This document shows positions 10,051 through 20,407 of a DNA stretch of 64,000 nucleotides, one piece after another. The position numbers and the translations under genes were made by a program. Under the pieces are notes generated by a model. The model did no database searches. It had not been told where the DNA came from and saw only the letters and a program-made list of their open reading frames with translations. Position 1 is the first letter of the stretch, and each line of letters opens with the position of its first letter. The DNA is from Deinococcus radiopugnans ATCC 19172 (GTDB taxonomy: Bacteria > Deinococcota > Deinococci > Deinococcales > Deinococcaceae): positions 6,509 through 70,508 of the forward strand of contig NZ_VDMO01000018.1 of the NCBI RefSeq assembly GCF_006335125.1, in the 5' to 3' direction.

Positions 10051-10641
10051 GTGACCTCCTCCCGTCTTTTTCTGGCCCGGCATGGGCAGACCTCCGGCAA
10101 TGTCGCGGGCATCCTGCGCGGCGCCGACAGCCGGCATGACGAATTGACCGCCGAGGGCGAGGCCCAGGCCCTCGCGTTGGCCGACAAGATCGCCGCCCTT
10201 GATCCCGATTCGCCGCGGGTCTACGCCAGCACCTACACCCGTACCCAGCAGACGGCGGCCCCCATTGCCCAGTTGCTCGGCGTGCCCGTGACGGTTCTGG
10301 ACGGCATTCAGGAAATTGATCCCGGGGAATGGCGTGGTCGCCCGTACAGCGATCTGAAAACGCACTTTGACGAACTGATTGGCCCGGACGACCGCGTGTC
10401 GTTTCCCGGCGGCGAGAGCCAGGGCGAGGTGGCGGACCGCTTCGAGGCGGCCCTGCACACCGTTCTGGCGCGGCCCGGCACGCCCATTGTCGTTTCGCAC
10501 GGCGGCGCCCTGACCTCGGTGCTGATCCGTCTGTTGCGCCTCCCGGTGGTGGAGAGCTGGCGCTCTGGGCGCTTTGCCCCGGAAAACGCCGGAGTGTCTG
10601 AACTGTGCCGCACGGTGCACGGATGGCAAATTAAGAAGTAA
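10051..10641 (+). CDS. Histidine phosphatase family protein
   Basis: A 196-residue phosphoglycerate-mutase-like phosphatase. The catalytic RHG motif (LARHGQTSGN) is at about residues 9-18. A second Arg is in YTRTQQT, the acid residue is in IQEIDPGEWRGR, and the second His is in VVSHGGALTSVLIR. The family dephosphorylates sugar phosphates, alpha-ribazole phosphate and other small substrates; nothing here fixes the substrate. The gene ends seven bases before a copy of the A+T-rich repeat. Confidence 0.88.
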   Translation: MTSSRLFLARHGQTSGNVAGILRGADSRHDELTAEGEAQALALADKIAALDPDSPRVYASTYTRTQQTAAPIAQLLGVPVTVLDGIQEIDPGEWRGRPYSDLKTHFDELIGPDDRVSFPGGESQGEVADRFEAALHTVLARPGTPIVVSHGGALTSVLIRLLRLPVVESWRSGRFAPENAGVSELCRTVHGWQIKK

Positions 10642-10647
10642 GCGAAT

Positions 10648-10687
10648 CAAAATTTCACGATCTAGAATTATCGTGAATCATTTCACT
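10648..10687 (-). repeat. Intergenic repeat copy A (three half-site family)
   Basis: Read on the minus strand: AGTGAA, four bases, TTCACGAT, nine bases, TCGTGAA, then ATTTTG. It lies between the convergent histidine phosphatase and bshA genes. In this orientation its hairpin and T-run come after bshA, so it could end that transcript. Four related copies are at 21925, 36175, 37756 and 43168. Confidence 0.8.
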
Positions 10688-10720
10688 TACTATAAACCCA
10701 GAGAGGGACGAGCCACGTTC

Positions 10721-11845
10721 TCAATCCTGCCGGATCACCCGTTCGTAGGCTGCCAGATACTGCGGCACGATGTGGGCGGGGGAAAAGCGCGAGGTGGCTG
10801 CGTGCCTCGCCGCCGTGCCCATGCCCAGATAACGTTCGCGGTCCCGCAGGATGCTCAGTGCGGCGTCGGCCATGCCGTCCACGTCACCCACCGGGCGCAG
10901 AAGGCCGGTCACGCCGTCCTCGACGACTTCCGGAATGCCGCCGGCACGGGCCGCCACCACCGGCACCTCGCAGCTCATGGCCTCCAGCGCGGCCAGGCCG
11001 AAGCTCTCGTTGCTGCTGGGCAACACGAACAGGTCACTGATGCCCAGCACGGTCTCCACGTCGGGGAAGGACCCCAGGAAATGCGTGCGGCCAATCACGC
11101 CCAGCTGCTGCGCGAGTTCAAAGGCGCGGGGACGCTCGGGCCCGTCGCCGATCATCAGCAGCCGGGCCGGCATCTCGGAGGCCACGCGGGCGAACACCTG
11201 CACCACGTCCTCAACCCGTTTGACCGGACGGAAATTGCTGACATGCACCAGCAGGGCCTCCTCCGGATGGGCAAAGCGCAGCCGCACCTCGGGGTCGGTG
11301 ATGCGCCGGAACCGCCCCGCGTCCACAAAGTTGTGAATCACCTCGATCTCGCGGTCCACGCCGAAGACCTCACGTGTCTGATCCGCCAGAAACTGCGACA
11401 CGGCAGTCACATGGTCGCTGCGCTCAATGGCGTGGCGGGTGGTGTGCCGGAAGGCCGGTTCGGCGCCCACCAGCGTGACGTCGGTGCCGTGCAGCGTGGT
11501 CAGCACCCGGCCCGCGCCGACGATGGCACGGGCGTGGATGGCCGCCGTGGCATGCGGAATGGCGTAGTGCGCGTGCGCGAGTTCCACCCCGTATTCCAGC
11601 ATCACCTCGGTCAGGGTGTTGGCGGCGGCCAGCTCCGGGTACGGTTGTTCGAACAGGGCGTAGGCGAAGCCGCTGACCTGATGGAAATACGGCCCGCGCA
11701 TGCCGCCCTGTCCCGACAGCCGGAACGGCTGCGCCGAGCCGACGAAATGCACCTCGTGTCCGGCCCGCGCCACCTGCAGGCCCAGTTCGGTGGCGACGAC
11801 GCCCGAGCCGCCAGCGCTGGCGTGGCACAGCACGGCGACCTTCAA
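10721..11845 (-). CDS. bshA: N-acetyl-alpha-D-glucosaminyl L-malate synthase
   Basis: A 374-residue family-4 glycosyltransferase that joins GlcNAc from UDP-GlcNAc to L-malate, the first step of bacillithiol synthesis. The N-terminal [21 protein letters not shown] segment and the [24 protein letters not shown] and [22 protein letters not shown] regions are characteristic of BshA. I chose TTG at 11845 because the family begins at this point and an AGGA lies eight bases upstream; the open frame reaches a further TTG at 11872. Bacillithiol is the main small thiol of Deinococcus and Firmicutes. Confidence 0.92.
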   Translation of the reverse strand: MKVAVLCHASAGGSGVVATELGLQVARAGHEVHFVGSAQPFRLSGQGGMRGPYFHQVSGFAYALFEQPYPELAAANTLTEVMLEYGVELAHAHYAIPHATAAIHARAIVGAGRVLTTLHGTDVTLVGAEPAFRHTTRHAIERSDHVTAVSQFLADQTREVFGVDREIEVIHNFVDAGRFRRITDPEVRLRFAHPEEALLVHVSNFRPVKRVEDVVQVFARVASEMPARLLMIGDGPERPRAFELAQQLGVIGRTHFLGSFPDVETVLGISDLFVLPSSNESFGLAALEAMSCEVPVVAARAGGIPEVVEDGVTGLLRPVGDVDGMADAALSILRDRERYLGMGTAARHAATSRFSPAHIVPQYLAAYERVIRQD

Positions 11846-11897
11846 AGGGGAAATCCTGTTGGTGGGCGGCAAAAGGAGGGACTGGGCATGGCCGGAA

Positions 11898-11903
11898 AGT
11901 ATA
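11898..11903 (-). promoter_or_regulatory. -10 box upstream of bshA
   Basis: TATACT on the minus strand lies about 50 bases upstream of the bshA start, giving an ordinary leadered message with the AGGA ribosome site. No convincing -35 box was identified. Confidence 0.5.
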
Positions 11904-12049
11904 GCGTTCCCTGTGAAGCCCTCCCCGTAAACCTTAAGGATTGCACCGGGCCATGATCGGCGTGGACCCCCCCCGGTACCCCCGCAGCCCCGTGTTCAAC
12001 GAGGAAAACAGCACAGACAACTTGATGAGCCGAAGCTGAGAATAGATGA

Positions 12050-12889
12050 ATGATCGCTGTACTGACCGACTCGACCTGTGATCTTCCGCTGGAAGACGCC
12101 CGCAAACTGGGCGTCCACATCATTCCCCTGACCGTTCACATGCAGGAGCGCGACCTGCTCGACTGGCAGGAGGTCGATCCCGATGCCGTCTACCACCACA
12201 TGAAGTCGGGCGGGACGGCCAGCACCACGCCGGTGGCTGTGGCCGCCTTCGCCGCCCGGTACCGCGAACTGCTCGACACCCACGACGAGGTGGTCAGCAT
12301 CCACCTGTCGGGCAAGCTCTCCGAGACCGTGGAGCATGCCCGGCGGGCCGTGACGCTGCTGAACATGGAACGGCGCATTCATGTGGTGGACAGTGGACTG
12401 GCCAGCAGTCCCCTGGCCGAAGCGGTGCTGGCCGCCCGCACGGCCATCCTGAGCGGAGGTGACCCCGCAAGTGCGGTGCAGGCCGCCAGGGCCGTCTGCG
12501 ATCAGATCCACACCGAATTCAGCGTGCTGTCGCTGGACTACCTGCGTCGGAGCGGGCGGATTGGCCGCACCCAGGCTTTTTTCGGCAATGCCCTGGGCCT
12601 GCGCCCGATCCTGGGTTTCGAGGGCGGCGAACTCAAGGCCCTGCGGCGCTGCAAGGCGGACCACGCCATTCCGGACATGCTGGGTGGGCTGCGTGCCCGC
12701 TTCGGCGATCAGCCGCTGTCCATCTCGGTGATTCACGCCGGGCGCGACAGTGGCCGCATCCAGGCCCTGCGCCACGCCGTGACCACCAGCGGCCTGAATG
12801 TCAAACAGGCCCGCATGCAGCTGATGGGTCCGGTGATCGGCGCGCACGTGGGGCCGGGAACGTTTGGATTTATGGCCCGCCCGGCCTGA
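12050..12889 (+). CDS. DegV family fatty-acid-binding protein
   Basis: A 279-residue protein of the DegV family. The first residues ([12 protein letters not shown]) are the family signature, followed by IIPLTVHM, a Thr/Ser-rich ligand loop ([15 protein letters not shown]), [11 protein letters not shown] and [11 protein letters not shown]. In Firmicutes, related FakB proteins bind fatty acids and present them to the FakA kinase. No FakA partner is encoded in this window, so the partner is open. A strong terminator follows the gene. Confidence 0.9.
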   Translation: MIAVLTDSTCDLPLEDARKLGVHIIPLTVHMQERDLLDWQEVDPDAVYHHMKSGGTASTTPVAVAAFAARYRELLDTHDEVVSIHLSGKLSETVEHARRAVTLLNMERRIHVVDSGLASSPLAEAVLAARTAILSGGDPASAVQAARAVCDQIHTEFSVLSLDYLRRSGRIGRTQAFFGNALGLRPILGFEGGELKALRRCKADHAIPDMLGGLRARFGDQPLSISVIHAGRDSGRIQALRHAVTTSGLNVKQARMQLMGPVIGAHVGPGTFGFMARPA

Positions 12890-12902
12890 GCGGTGATACG
12901 GG

Positions 12903-12947
12903 CGAGGGGACGCGGCACAAACTTAGCCGCGTCCCCTCGTTTCTGTT
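12903..12947 (+). terminator. Terminator between degV-type gene and ileS
   Basis: A 14-bp perfect stem (CGAGGGGACGCGGC with its complement at 12926-12939) is followed by TTTCTGTT on the plus strand. It separates two convergent genes and may stop both, but only the plus side has a T-rich tail. Confidence 0.8.
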
Positions 12948-12952
12948 GAGTC

Positions 12953-15900
12953 TTACGCCGTCAGTCCGTCCGCCTCCAGCCGCTCCAGGTAAGCCGCGCC
13001 GCCCTCGACCTCGGCCCTGAACCCGGACGCCTCACCGAAGACCAGCGTCTCGGCCAGCGTCTCGGACATCAGGTACTCCTGCCACGCCTCGGCGGCGGCG
13101 CGGGCGTCGCCTTCCAGCTCCAGATGCAGGGTGATGCGGTCCTGCACCTCGAATCCGGCCCGCTTGCGCCCGTCCTGGATGCCGCGCACCAGATCGCGGG
13201 CCAGTCCCTCCAGCTCCAGCTCGCGCGTCAGCGCCGTGTCGAAAGCCACCAGATACCCGGCCTCCTCCTGAGCGGCGTAGCCTTCGGGGGACTGGGCGTC
13301 CACCAGCACCTCGTCCGGCCCCAGCTCGAAGCGCTCGCCCGTCGGCGCGATGACCTCAAACTGCTGGCCGTCCCGCACCGCCCGCGCGATCTCGGAGGCG
13401 TCCGCCGCCGCCAGCGCTGCGCGCACCTGCGGCACCGCCTTGCCGAATTTCTTGCCCAGCAGCGGCAGGTTGGGGCGCAGCGTGTAGCTGACCAGCTCGG
13501 CGTACTGGTCCAGCAACTCCACCTCCTTCACGTTCAGTTCCTCGCGAATCTGTCCCTCGAACCGGCCCAGCGCCGCCGTCATCTGGGGCGTGCGGGCCCG
13601 CAGCAGCACGCGCGGAAGCGGCTGGCGCTGGCGCATCCCGCTGCCGGCACGCACCGCCCGGCCCAGTCCCACCACACGCAGCACGGCGTCCATCTCGCCC
13701 ACCAGCGCCGGGGCCGCGAGCGACTCGTCCACCGTGGGCCAGCCGGACAGATGGACGCTTTCCGGCGCGGTGTCGTCCACACTCCGCACCAGATTCTGGT
13801 ACAGCGTCTCGGCCAGGAACGGCGTGAACGGCGCGGTCAGCTGCGTCACCGTCACCAGCGCGTAGTGCAGCGTGGCGTAGGCGCTCAGATCCACCTGCCC
13901 GTCCCCAGACCAGAAGCGCCTGCGGTTGCGCCGCACGTACCAGTTGCTCAGATCCTCGGTCACGAAGTCCTGCAGCGCCCGACTTGATCCGGTGGGATCG
14001 TAGTTTTCCAGCCGCTCGGTCACGACTGTAATCAGCGCCTGCACCTTCGCCAGCAGCCATCTATCGACTTCCGGGCGTTCCTCCAGCGGCGGTGCGGCCC
14101 GCAAGTCCGGTTGGTCCAGATTGGCGTACAGCACAAAGAAGCTGTAGGTGTTCCATAGTGTGAGGAAGTAGCTGCGGAACGCCTCGCCCACCAGGTTCAT
14201 GCCGAAGCGCCGGGACAGTTCCGGCGGCGCGGACACGTACATGTACCAGCGCGCGGCGTCGGCGCCGTACTGCTCGAACACCGCCCAGGGATCGACGATG
14301 TTCCCCTTGCTCTTGGACATCTTCAGGCCCTTCTCGTCCAGGATGTGCCCCGAGCAGATCACCGACTTGTACGCCACCGAATCGAAGACCATCGTGCCGA
14401 TCTGGTGCAGGCTGTTGAACCACCCGCGCGTCTGATCGATGGCCTCCGCGATGAAGTCGGCGGGAAAGCCCCCGTCCTCAAACTTCGCCTTATTTTCAAA
14501 CGGATAGTGGTGCTGCGCGAACGGCATCGAGCCGCTGTCGTACCACACGTCCATCACGTAGGGCACGCGCCGGTACGTCTCGCCGCCCAACTCGAAGGTG
14601 ATGTCATCCACGTAGGGGCGGTGAGGATCGAAGTTCTCCCCCGTGACTTCAGGCCGCCCGCTGAGTTCCGCCAGTTCGGCGTAGCTGCCCACCACCTTGT
14701 ACTTGCCCCCGTCCGCTGTTTCCCACACCGGCAGCGGCGTGCCCCAGTAGCGGTTGCGCGACAGGTTCCAGTCGATCAGGTTTTCCAGCCAGCCGCCATA
14801 GCGCCCGTTCTTGATGTGCGGCGGGTGCCAGTCGATACTCTGGTTCAGCTCGATCAGCCGCTCTTTCAGGGAGGTGTTGTTCAGGTACCAGCTCTCGGTG
14901 GCGTAGTACATCAGCGGCGTGCCGCAGCGCCAGCAGTGCGGGTAGCTGTGCATGAAGTTCTTGTCGCGCCACATCACACCGCGCGCCTTGAGATCCCGGA
15001 TGATGTCCGTGTTGGCGTCGCGGAAAAACACGCCCTTCCACGGGCCGTAACGGTGCTTTCCTTCAGGATCGACGCCCACGATCACCGGGAAGCCGTAGTT
15101 CTTCGCCAGCCGCATGTCGTCCTCGCCAAAGGCCGGGGCGGTATGCACGATGCCGGTGCCGTCGCTGTCGGAGACGTAGGTGTCCAGGCCGCTCATCCAG
15201 ATCGGGGCGCCGTCGCCCTCCGCCTCATACGCCTCGGTGTACAGAGGCTCGTAGCTCAGCCGATCCAGTTCCGTTCCCCGGAACGACTTCACGACTTCCG
15301 CGCCTTCGCCCAGCACCTCATTCAGCAGCGTGCGGGCCAGGATCAGCACCTTGCCGTCCTTGTCCTTCGCCGCCACGTACTCGAACTCCGGATGGATCGC
15401 GACGCCCACGTTGTACGGCAGTGTCCACGGCGTCGTCGTCCACACCAGAAATGCCGCGCCCGCCTCCAGCCCGATTTTTTGTGGCTCCTTCAGATCCAGC
15501 GCCACGTAGATGCTGGGATCCTGGATGTCCTTGTAGCCGTCGCTGACCTCGGCGTTGGACAGCGTGGTGCCGTCTTTGGGGCAGTACGGCGCGACGCGGA
15601 AGCCCCGGTACAGCAGCCCCTTCTTCTCCAGCTCGGCCACGCTCCACCACACCGACTCGATGTAGTCCTTGTGCAGCGTCATGTAGGCGTCGTCCAAGTC
15701 CACCCAGTAGCCCATGCGCTCGGTGAACCTGCGCCAGTCGGCCTCGTACACGAAAACGCTCTGGCGGCATTCGGCGTTGAACTTGTCGATGCCGTAGGCC
15801 TCCACCTCGCGCTTGGAGTTCAGGCCCAGTTTTTTCTCGACGCCGATTTCCACCGGCAAGCCGTGCGTGTCCCAGCCGGCCTTGCGCGGCACGTGGAAGC

Positions 15901-16132
15901 CCTGCATGGTCTTGAAGCGCGGAAACAGATCCTTGAAACTGCGCGCCTGGACGTGGTGGATGCCCGGCTGCCCGTTGGCGGTAGGCGGCCCCTCGTAAAA
16001 GGTGTAGACCGGGCCGGCGGCGGTCTGCTCCAGGCTGCGCTCGAAGATTTTCTTTTCGGCCCACCACTGCTGGGTGGCCTCCTCTAACGCAGGAAATTTG
16101 GGATTGGCTTCGACGGGTTTGAAGGTGGACAT
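12953..16132 (-). CDS. ileS: Isoleucine--tRNA ligase
   Basis: A 1059-residue class I aminoacyl-tRNA synthetase. The ATP-site motif is in PPTANGQPGIHHVQ (about residues 49-62), and the second signature is KMSKSKGN around residue 595. An editing domain lies between them, and the anticodon-binding domain follows. The overall sequence resembles the eukaryote-like IleS2 branch, a judgement from recognisable segments only. It is the second gene of a T-box-controlled operon, 114 bases after the small cupin gene. Convergent degV shares a terminator with it. Confidence 0.95.
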   Translation of the reverse strand: MSTFKPVEANPKFPALEEATQQWWAEKKIFERSLEQTAAGPVYTFYEGPPTANGQPGIHHVQARSFKDLFPRFKTMQGFHVPRKAGWDTHGLPVEIGVEKKLGLNSKREVEAYGIDKFNAECRQSVFVYEADWRRFTERMGYWVDLDDAYMTLHKDYIESVWWSVAELEKKGLLYRGFRVAPYCPKDGTTLSNAEVSDGYKDIQDPSIYVALDLKEPQKIGLEAGAAFLVWTTTPWTLPYNVGVAIHPEFEYVAAKDKDGKVLILARTLLNEVLGEGAEVVKSFRGTELDRLSYEPLYTEAYEAEGDGAPIWMSGLDTYVSDSDGTGIVHTAPAFGEDDMRLAKNYGFPVIVGVDPEGKHRYGPWKGVFFRDANTDIIRDLKARGVMWRDKNFMHSYPHCWRCGTPLMYYATESWYLNNTSLKERLIELNQSIDWHPPHIKNGRYGGWLENLIDWNLSRNRYWGTPLPVWETADGGKYKVVGSYAELAELSGRPEVTGENFDPHRPYVDDITFELGGETYRRVPYVMDVWYDSGSMPFAQHHYPFENKAKFEDGGFPADFIAEAIDQTRGWFNSLHQIGTMVFDSVAYKSVICSGHILDEKGLKMSKSKGNIVDPWAVFEQYGADAARWYMYVSAPPELSRRFGMNLVGEAFRSYFLTLWNTYSFFVLYANLDQPDLRAAPPLEERPEVDRWLLAKVQALITVVTERLENYDPTGSSRALQDFVTEDLSNWYVRRNRRRFWSGDGQVDLSAYATLHYALVTVTQLTAPFTPFLAETLYQNLVRSVDDTAPESVHLSGWPTVDESLAAPALVGEMDAVLRVVGLGRAVRAGSGMRQRQPLPRVLLRARTPQMTAALGRFEGQIREELNVKEVELLDQYAELVSYTLRPNLPLLGKKFGKAVPQVRAALAAADASEIARAVRDGQQFEVIAPTGERFELGPDEVLVDAQSPEGYAAQEEAGYLVAFDTALTRELELEGLARDLVRGIQDGRKRAGFEVQDRITLHLELEGDARAAAEAWQEYLMSETLAETLVFGEASGFRAEVEGGAAYLERLEADGLTA

Positions 16133-16246
16133 GTTTCTCCTTCGGAGAGTGGATGGGTGACGGTTGAAAGTTGATGGAGAACAGGGGAGAGACGGTGCGT
16201 GGTCAAGTTTTTTCGGCCTTTTTTGGGCGGTTGGACGGTTTGACCA

Positions 16247-16576
16247 TCAGTCCACGATGAACAGCCTGGCCCCGCCCGCCGTGCTGGAGCGGTGGGCCTC
16301 GGCGTGATCGGCCACCTGATAGCTGTGGCCGGGCCTGAGGGTGAAGGTGCGGCCATCTTCCAGCTCGGTGTCCAGCTGGCCGTCCAGCACCAGCAGAATG
16401 TGGCCCTTGCGGCACCAGTGATCGGCCAGGTAGCCGGGCGAGTACGTCACCATGCGGACGCGAAGACTTCCGAAGTGCTGCGTGCGCCAGTGCGCCACCC
16501 CGCTCACGCCGGGATGCTCGGTGACGGGCACCGCAGACCAGTCGGTGACGCCAAACCCAATGTCGTGCATCTGCAT
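16247..16576 (-). CDS. DHCW-motif-type cupin protein
   Basis: A 109-residue single-domain cupin. The segment YSPGYLADHWCRKGHILLVLDG and the C-terminal SYQVADHAEAHRSSTAGGARLFIVD match the small cupin family named for a DHxCW/DHWC motif. The His residues are candidate metal ligands. GGAGG lies six bases before the ATG at 16576. It is the first gene after the isoleucine T-box, so it is presumably made when charged tRNA-Ile is scarce, together with ileS. Its reaction is unknown, and its link to isoleucine is based on position. Confidence 0.8.
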   Translation of the reverse strand: MQMHDIGFGVTDWSAVPVTEHPGVSGVAHWRTQHFGSLRVRMVTYSPGYLADHWCRKGHILLVLDGQLDTELEDGRTFTLRPGHSYQVADHAEAHRSSTAGGARLFIVD

Positions 16577-16899
16577 GTTTTGCCTCCCCTCCCCGCACAG
16601 AAAAAGACGACGCGCCTCAGCTTCTTTGCTGGGACGCGCCGCCTGTGGAGGGCTGATGCGTGGTACCACCCAACTTCGCCGCGCACCGCTGCGGCCTCGT
16701 TGCAAGGCCCTCTGTCGGGGGGCGTCCGGGCGGGTCTAGTCGGCCCCTGCGGGCCTTTCTTCCGTCTGCGCGGGAGGTGATGTTCGGCGTGGCGGCTGGT
16801 CTGTCAGGCTCTCACCGTCCCTGACTCGCTCCCGACTGCCCTGCGCTGGCGTACTGTCCTCGCGGTCGCGTCTGTTTGCTCACCCCGTTTTCAGGAGTG
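16577..16899 (-). ncRNA. T-box riboswitch leader, isoleucine type (specifier AUC)
   Basis: A transcriptional T-box leader upstream of the cupin-ileS operon. On the minus strand the stem I features appear in order: an AGCGAGTC segment, the distal-loop sequence GGTGAGAGCC, then GAACATCACC with specifier codon AUC at 16781-16779. The T-box sequence GGGTGGTACCACGC is at 16671-16658. The terminator hairpin (16643-16601; a GC-rich ~15-bp stem and TTTTT) follows immediately. Uncharged tRNA-Ile should pair with the specifier and the T-box bulge and prevent termination. Confidence 0.92.
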
Positions 16900-16905
16900 A
16901 AGGAC

Positions 16906-16935
16906 ATGGTAGGGCGGCGGGGCCGCGCGGGTCAA
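16906..16935 (-). promoter_or_regulatory. Promoter of the T-box/cupin/ileS operon
   Basis: On the minus strand, TTGACC (16935-16930) and TACCAT (16911-16906) are separated by 18 bases, placing the transcript start near 16899, just ahead of the T-box stem I. Confidence 0.6.
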
Positions 16936-17076
16936 TGCGCCTGATGGCAGTTGCGCCGGCCTGCAGGCCGTCACCGGAAATTCCCTTCGTGAATCGGGGT
17001 ATGCTGGGTGTCGCGTTTCTGCCCGCCTTCCCCGCTGCCGCCGCCCGCCCTCACGGTGTATTGGGCGGCGGGCGCG

Positions 17077-17082
17077 TACAAT
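17077..17082 (+). promoter_or_regulatory. -10 box upstream of rho and its leader ORF
   Basis: TACAAT lies 20 bases upstream of the leader ORF start at 17102. A second candidate, TATGCT, is at 17000-17005. I see no clear -35 box for either. Confidence 0.45.
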
Positions 17083-17101
17083 CCTTGTCAGGGAGTCCCA
17101 C

Positions 17102-17181
17102 ATGAAGTTGCCTTGTCACCGTCAGGAGAGCCGTCAGTCCATGAACACCTGTTTCATCTCACCCCAGGGAGGCCGTCCGCA

Positions 17182-17185
<4 letters not shown>
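17102..17185 (+). CDS. Possible rho leader peptide (27 residues)
   Basis: A short open frame with its own ribosome site (GGGAG six bases upstream) begins MKLPCHRQ, has an internal ATG at 17141 and ends in TGA, overlapping the rho GTG as GTGA. The arrangement suggests that translation of the short peptide feeds ribosomes to rho. Enterobacteria also have a leader ORF upstream of rho; this one has no obvious sequence relation to it. Expression is unproven. Confidence 0.4.
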
Positions 17186-18474
<1,289 letters not shown>

Positions 18475-18510
18475 CGCCTGCCGCCTCTCGTGATCCGGAG
18501 TCCCTGAACC

Positions 18511-19881
18511 TTGACTGTCCTGTCTGATGCCCGTCGGTCTGCCCGCAGCCTGATCGGCGCGGCCCTGCTGTGCGCCGGTTTGTTTCCCGCTCAGGCTTCC
18601 GCCACGCTGCCTGAACCGCTGGCCGGCATGTTCACCGCCCCCTCCGACCTGTTTGTCCCCGAACCCGAGGTGACCCTGCAGCCCGACACGCGGGGGCCGG
18701 CGCTGCAGCTTGTGACCGGGGGGCAGACCACGGCCAAAGCCCTGGCCCGGCGCTACGGCGTGACCGCTGGCGCGGTGCGAACGCTGAACTCCGGCCCCGG
18801 CTGGCGGCTGCGGGAGGTGCGGCTGCCCCATCCGGGCGTGGCGCGGGCTCCGGCGCGGCCGACCTCGGTGCAGGGCTACACCGTTCGCCCCGGCGACACC
18901 CTGAGCGGCGTGGCCACCCGCCACGGCCTGAGCATGGTGGACCTGCTGAGCGTCAACCTGGACCGCCAGAGCCTCGACACCCTGCGGGCGGGCGAGACCC
19001 TGAACATTCCCACCCGTGAGCGCGGCCTGCTGGTGCGTATCAAGCCCGGTCAATCGGCGCTGTCGCTGATCGCCGGGTACGGCGCGGATCTGGTGGCGAC
19101 TGCCCGCGCCAACGACGTGCTGCCCACCGAACTGCATGTGGGCGACGAACTGCTGCTGCCCGGCATCCGTGCCGAGAGTTTCCGCCAGCAGCTGCTGGCC
19201 GCGCGTGAGGCCGAACGCCGGGCGCAGCTGGCCTACGCCCGGCAGCAGAAATACGAGGAATACCTGGCGTGGCAGCAGGACCGCGAGCGTCAGCGCCTGC
19301 AGGAAAAGTACGCCCGCCAGGAAAAGTACGAGGCGTACCTGGCCTGGAAGAACAGCCCGGAGCGTCAGCGTCAGCAGGCCGCCTACGAGCGGCAGGCCCG
19401 CTACGAGGCGGCGCAGGCCGCGGCGCGGCAGCGGACCAGCGCCGCCGTCCAGCAGGGGGCCAGTCTGCCTGGCCGCGTTCAGACCGCCAGCACCAACCGC
19501 ATGGGCGGGCTGGCGTGGCCGCTGCGCTCCTTTACCCTGACCAGCCGCTTTGCCGAGCGGGACATCGCCTTCCACCGCGAGGTGTTTCACGGCGGCATCG
19601 ATCTGGCCGCCCCCTTCGGCACCCCGATCTACGCGGCCAGCGACGGCACGGTGTCGGCCAGCGGCTACGGGGCGTTCGGGCTGAACGTGTGGACCGTGAA
19701 CGGCACCAGCACCGTGATCTACGGCCACATGAGCCGCACGGCGGTGGTGCCCGGCCAGACCGTCCACACGGGGCAGGTGCTGGGTTATGTCGGCTGCACC
19801 GGCGTCTGCACCGGACCACATCTGCATTTCGAGGTGCGGCTGGGGGGCCAGGCGGTGGACCCCCTGGCCTTGCTGCCGTGA
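18511..19881 (+). CDS. LysM and M23 domain murein hydrolase
   Basis: A 456-residue exported protein. The N terminus has a hydrophobic signal segment (about residues 14-30). A clear LysM domain (YTVRPGDTLSGVATRHG) is at 123-167, with weaker LysM-like units on each side (70-110 and 172-215). A long Gln/Arg/Tyr-rich coiled coil spans about 223-300. The C-terminal M23 metallopeptidase has HGGIDLAAPFG and GPHLHFEVR zinc-binding segments. It probably binds and cuts peptidoglycan cross-bridges, or activates another hydrolase as EnvC/NlpD proteins do. Translation starts at TTG. Confidence 0.9.
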   Translation: MTVLSDARRSARSLIGAALLCAGLFPAQASATLPEPLAGMFTAPSDLFVPEPEVTLQPDTRGPALQLVTGGQTTAKALARRYGVTAGAVRTLNSGPGWRLREVRLPHPGVARAPARPTSVQGYTVRPGDTLSGVATRHGLSMVDLLSVNLDRQSLDTLRAGETLNIPTRERGLLVRIKPGQSALSLIAGYGADLVATARANDVLPTELHVGDELLLPGIRAESFRQQLLAAREAERRAQLAYARQQKYEEYLAWQQDRERQRLQEKYARQEKYEAYLAWKNSPERQRQQAAYERQARYEAAQAAARQRTSAAVQQGASLPGRVQTASTNRMGGLAWPLRSFTLTSRFAERDIAFHREVFHGGIDLAAPFGTPIYAASDGTVSASGYGAFGLNVWTVNGTSTVIYGHMSRTAVVPGQTVHTGQVLGYVGCTGVCTGPHLHFEVRLGGQAVDPLALLP

Positions 19882-19905
19882 TCGCCGCACCGTGACGTTC
19901 ACGCC

Positions 19906-20346
19906 GTGACGGGCCTCCCGCCGCGCCCGCTGAATCTGCTGGTGGTCGACGATGAGCAGCAGATCCTGGAACTGCTGGAGTTGACCCTGGGCCTGCGGGG
20001 CTACGCCGTGTGGACCGCTCTGGACGGCCCGCAGGCGCTGGAGGTCTGCCGCCAGCGTCCGATCGACGTGATCGTCATGGACGTGATGATGTCTCCCTGG
20101 GACGGCTTCGAGACGGTGCGGCGGCTGCATGACCAGTACCGCCGGCCAGCCCAGCCTGCCGAGGCCGGGGCCGCCGCACCCATGCCGCCCGTCGTCTTTC
20201 TTTCCGGCCTCAATCCTCCGGAAGCCCTGCCGGAACTGGCCGGGCAGCTGGTCCAGACGTATCTGGTCAAGCCGTTCCGCCCCACCGAGCTGATCCTGGC
20301 CATCGAGCGTGTCTGGGCGGCCCAGCACGGCCACCCGGAAAACTGA
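19906..20346 (+). CDS. Orphan response-regulator receiver protein
   Basis: A 146-residue protein with a single receiver domain: acidic DDE near the N terminus (VVDDEQQ), phosphoacceptor Asp in [13 protein letters not shown] (about residue 59), Ser/Thr in VVFLSGL and Lys in VKPFRP. There is no output domain. An Ala/Pro-rich insert lies before the fourth strand ([15 protein letters not shown]). No histidine kinase lies nearby, so its partner is unknown. The GTG start is 24 bases after the murein hydrolase stop. Confidence 0.88.
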   Translation: MTGLPPRPLNLLVVDDEQQILELLELTLGLRGYAVWTALDGPQALEVCRQRPIDVIVMDVMMSPWDGFETVRRLHDQYRRPAQPAEAGAAAPMPPVVFLSGLNPPEALPELAGQLVQTYLVKPFRPTELILAIERVWAAQHGHPEN

Positions 20347-20395
20347 CCCCACTCACATCCGCTTTCTGGCCCTATGTGTGGGGGCAGTTGCGGCC

Positions 20396-20401
20396 TATGC
20401 T
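20396..20401 (+). promoter_or_regulatory. Leaderless -10 box of pdxS
   Basis: TATGCT followed by six bases and the ATG at 20408. This fixes the start of pdxS against the longer open frame from 20309. Confidence 0.65.
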
Positions 20402-20407
20402 GCGGCC

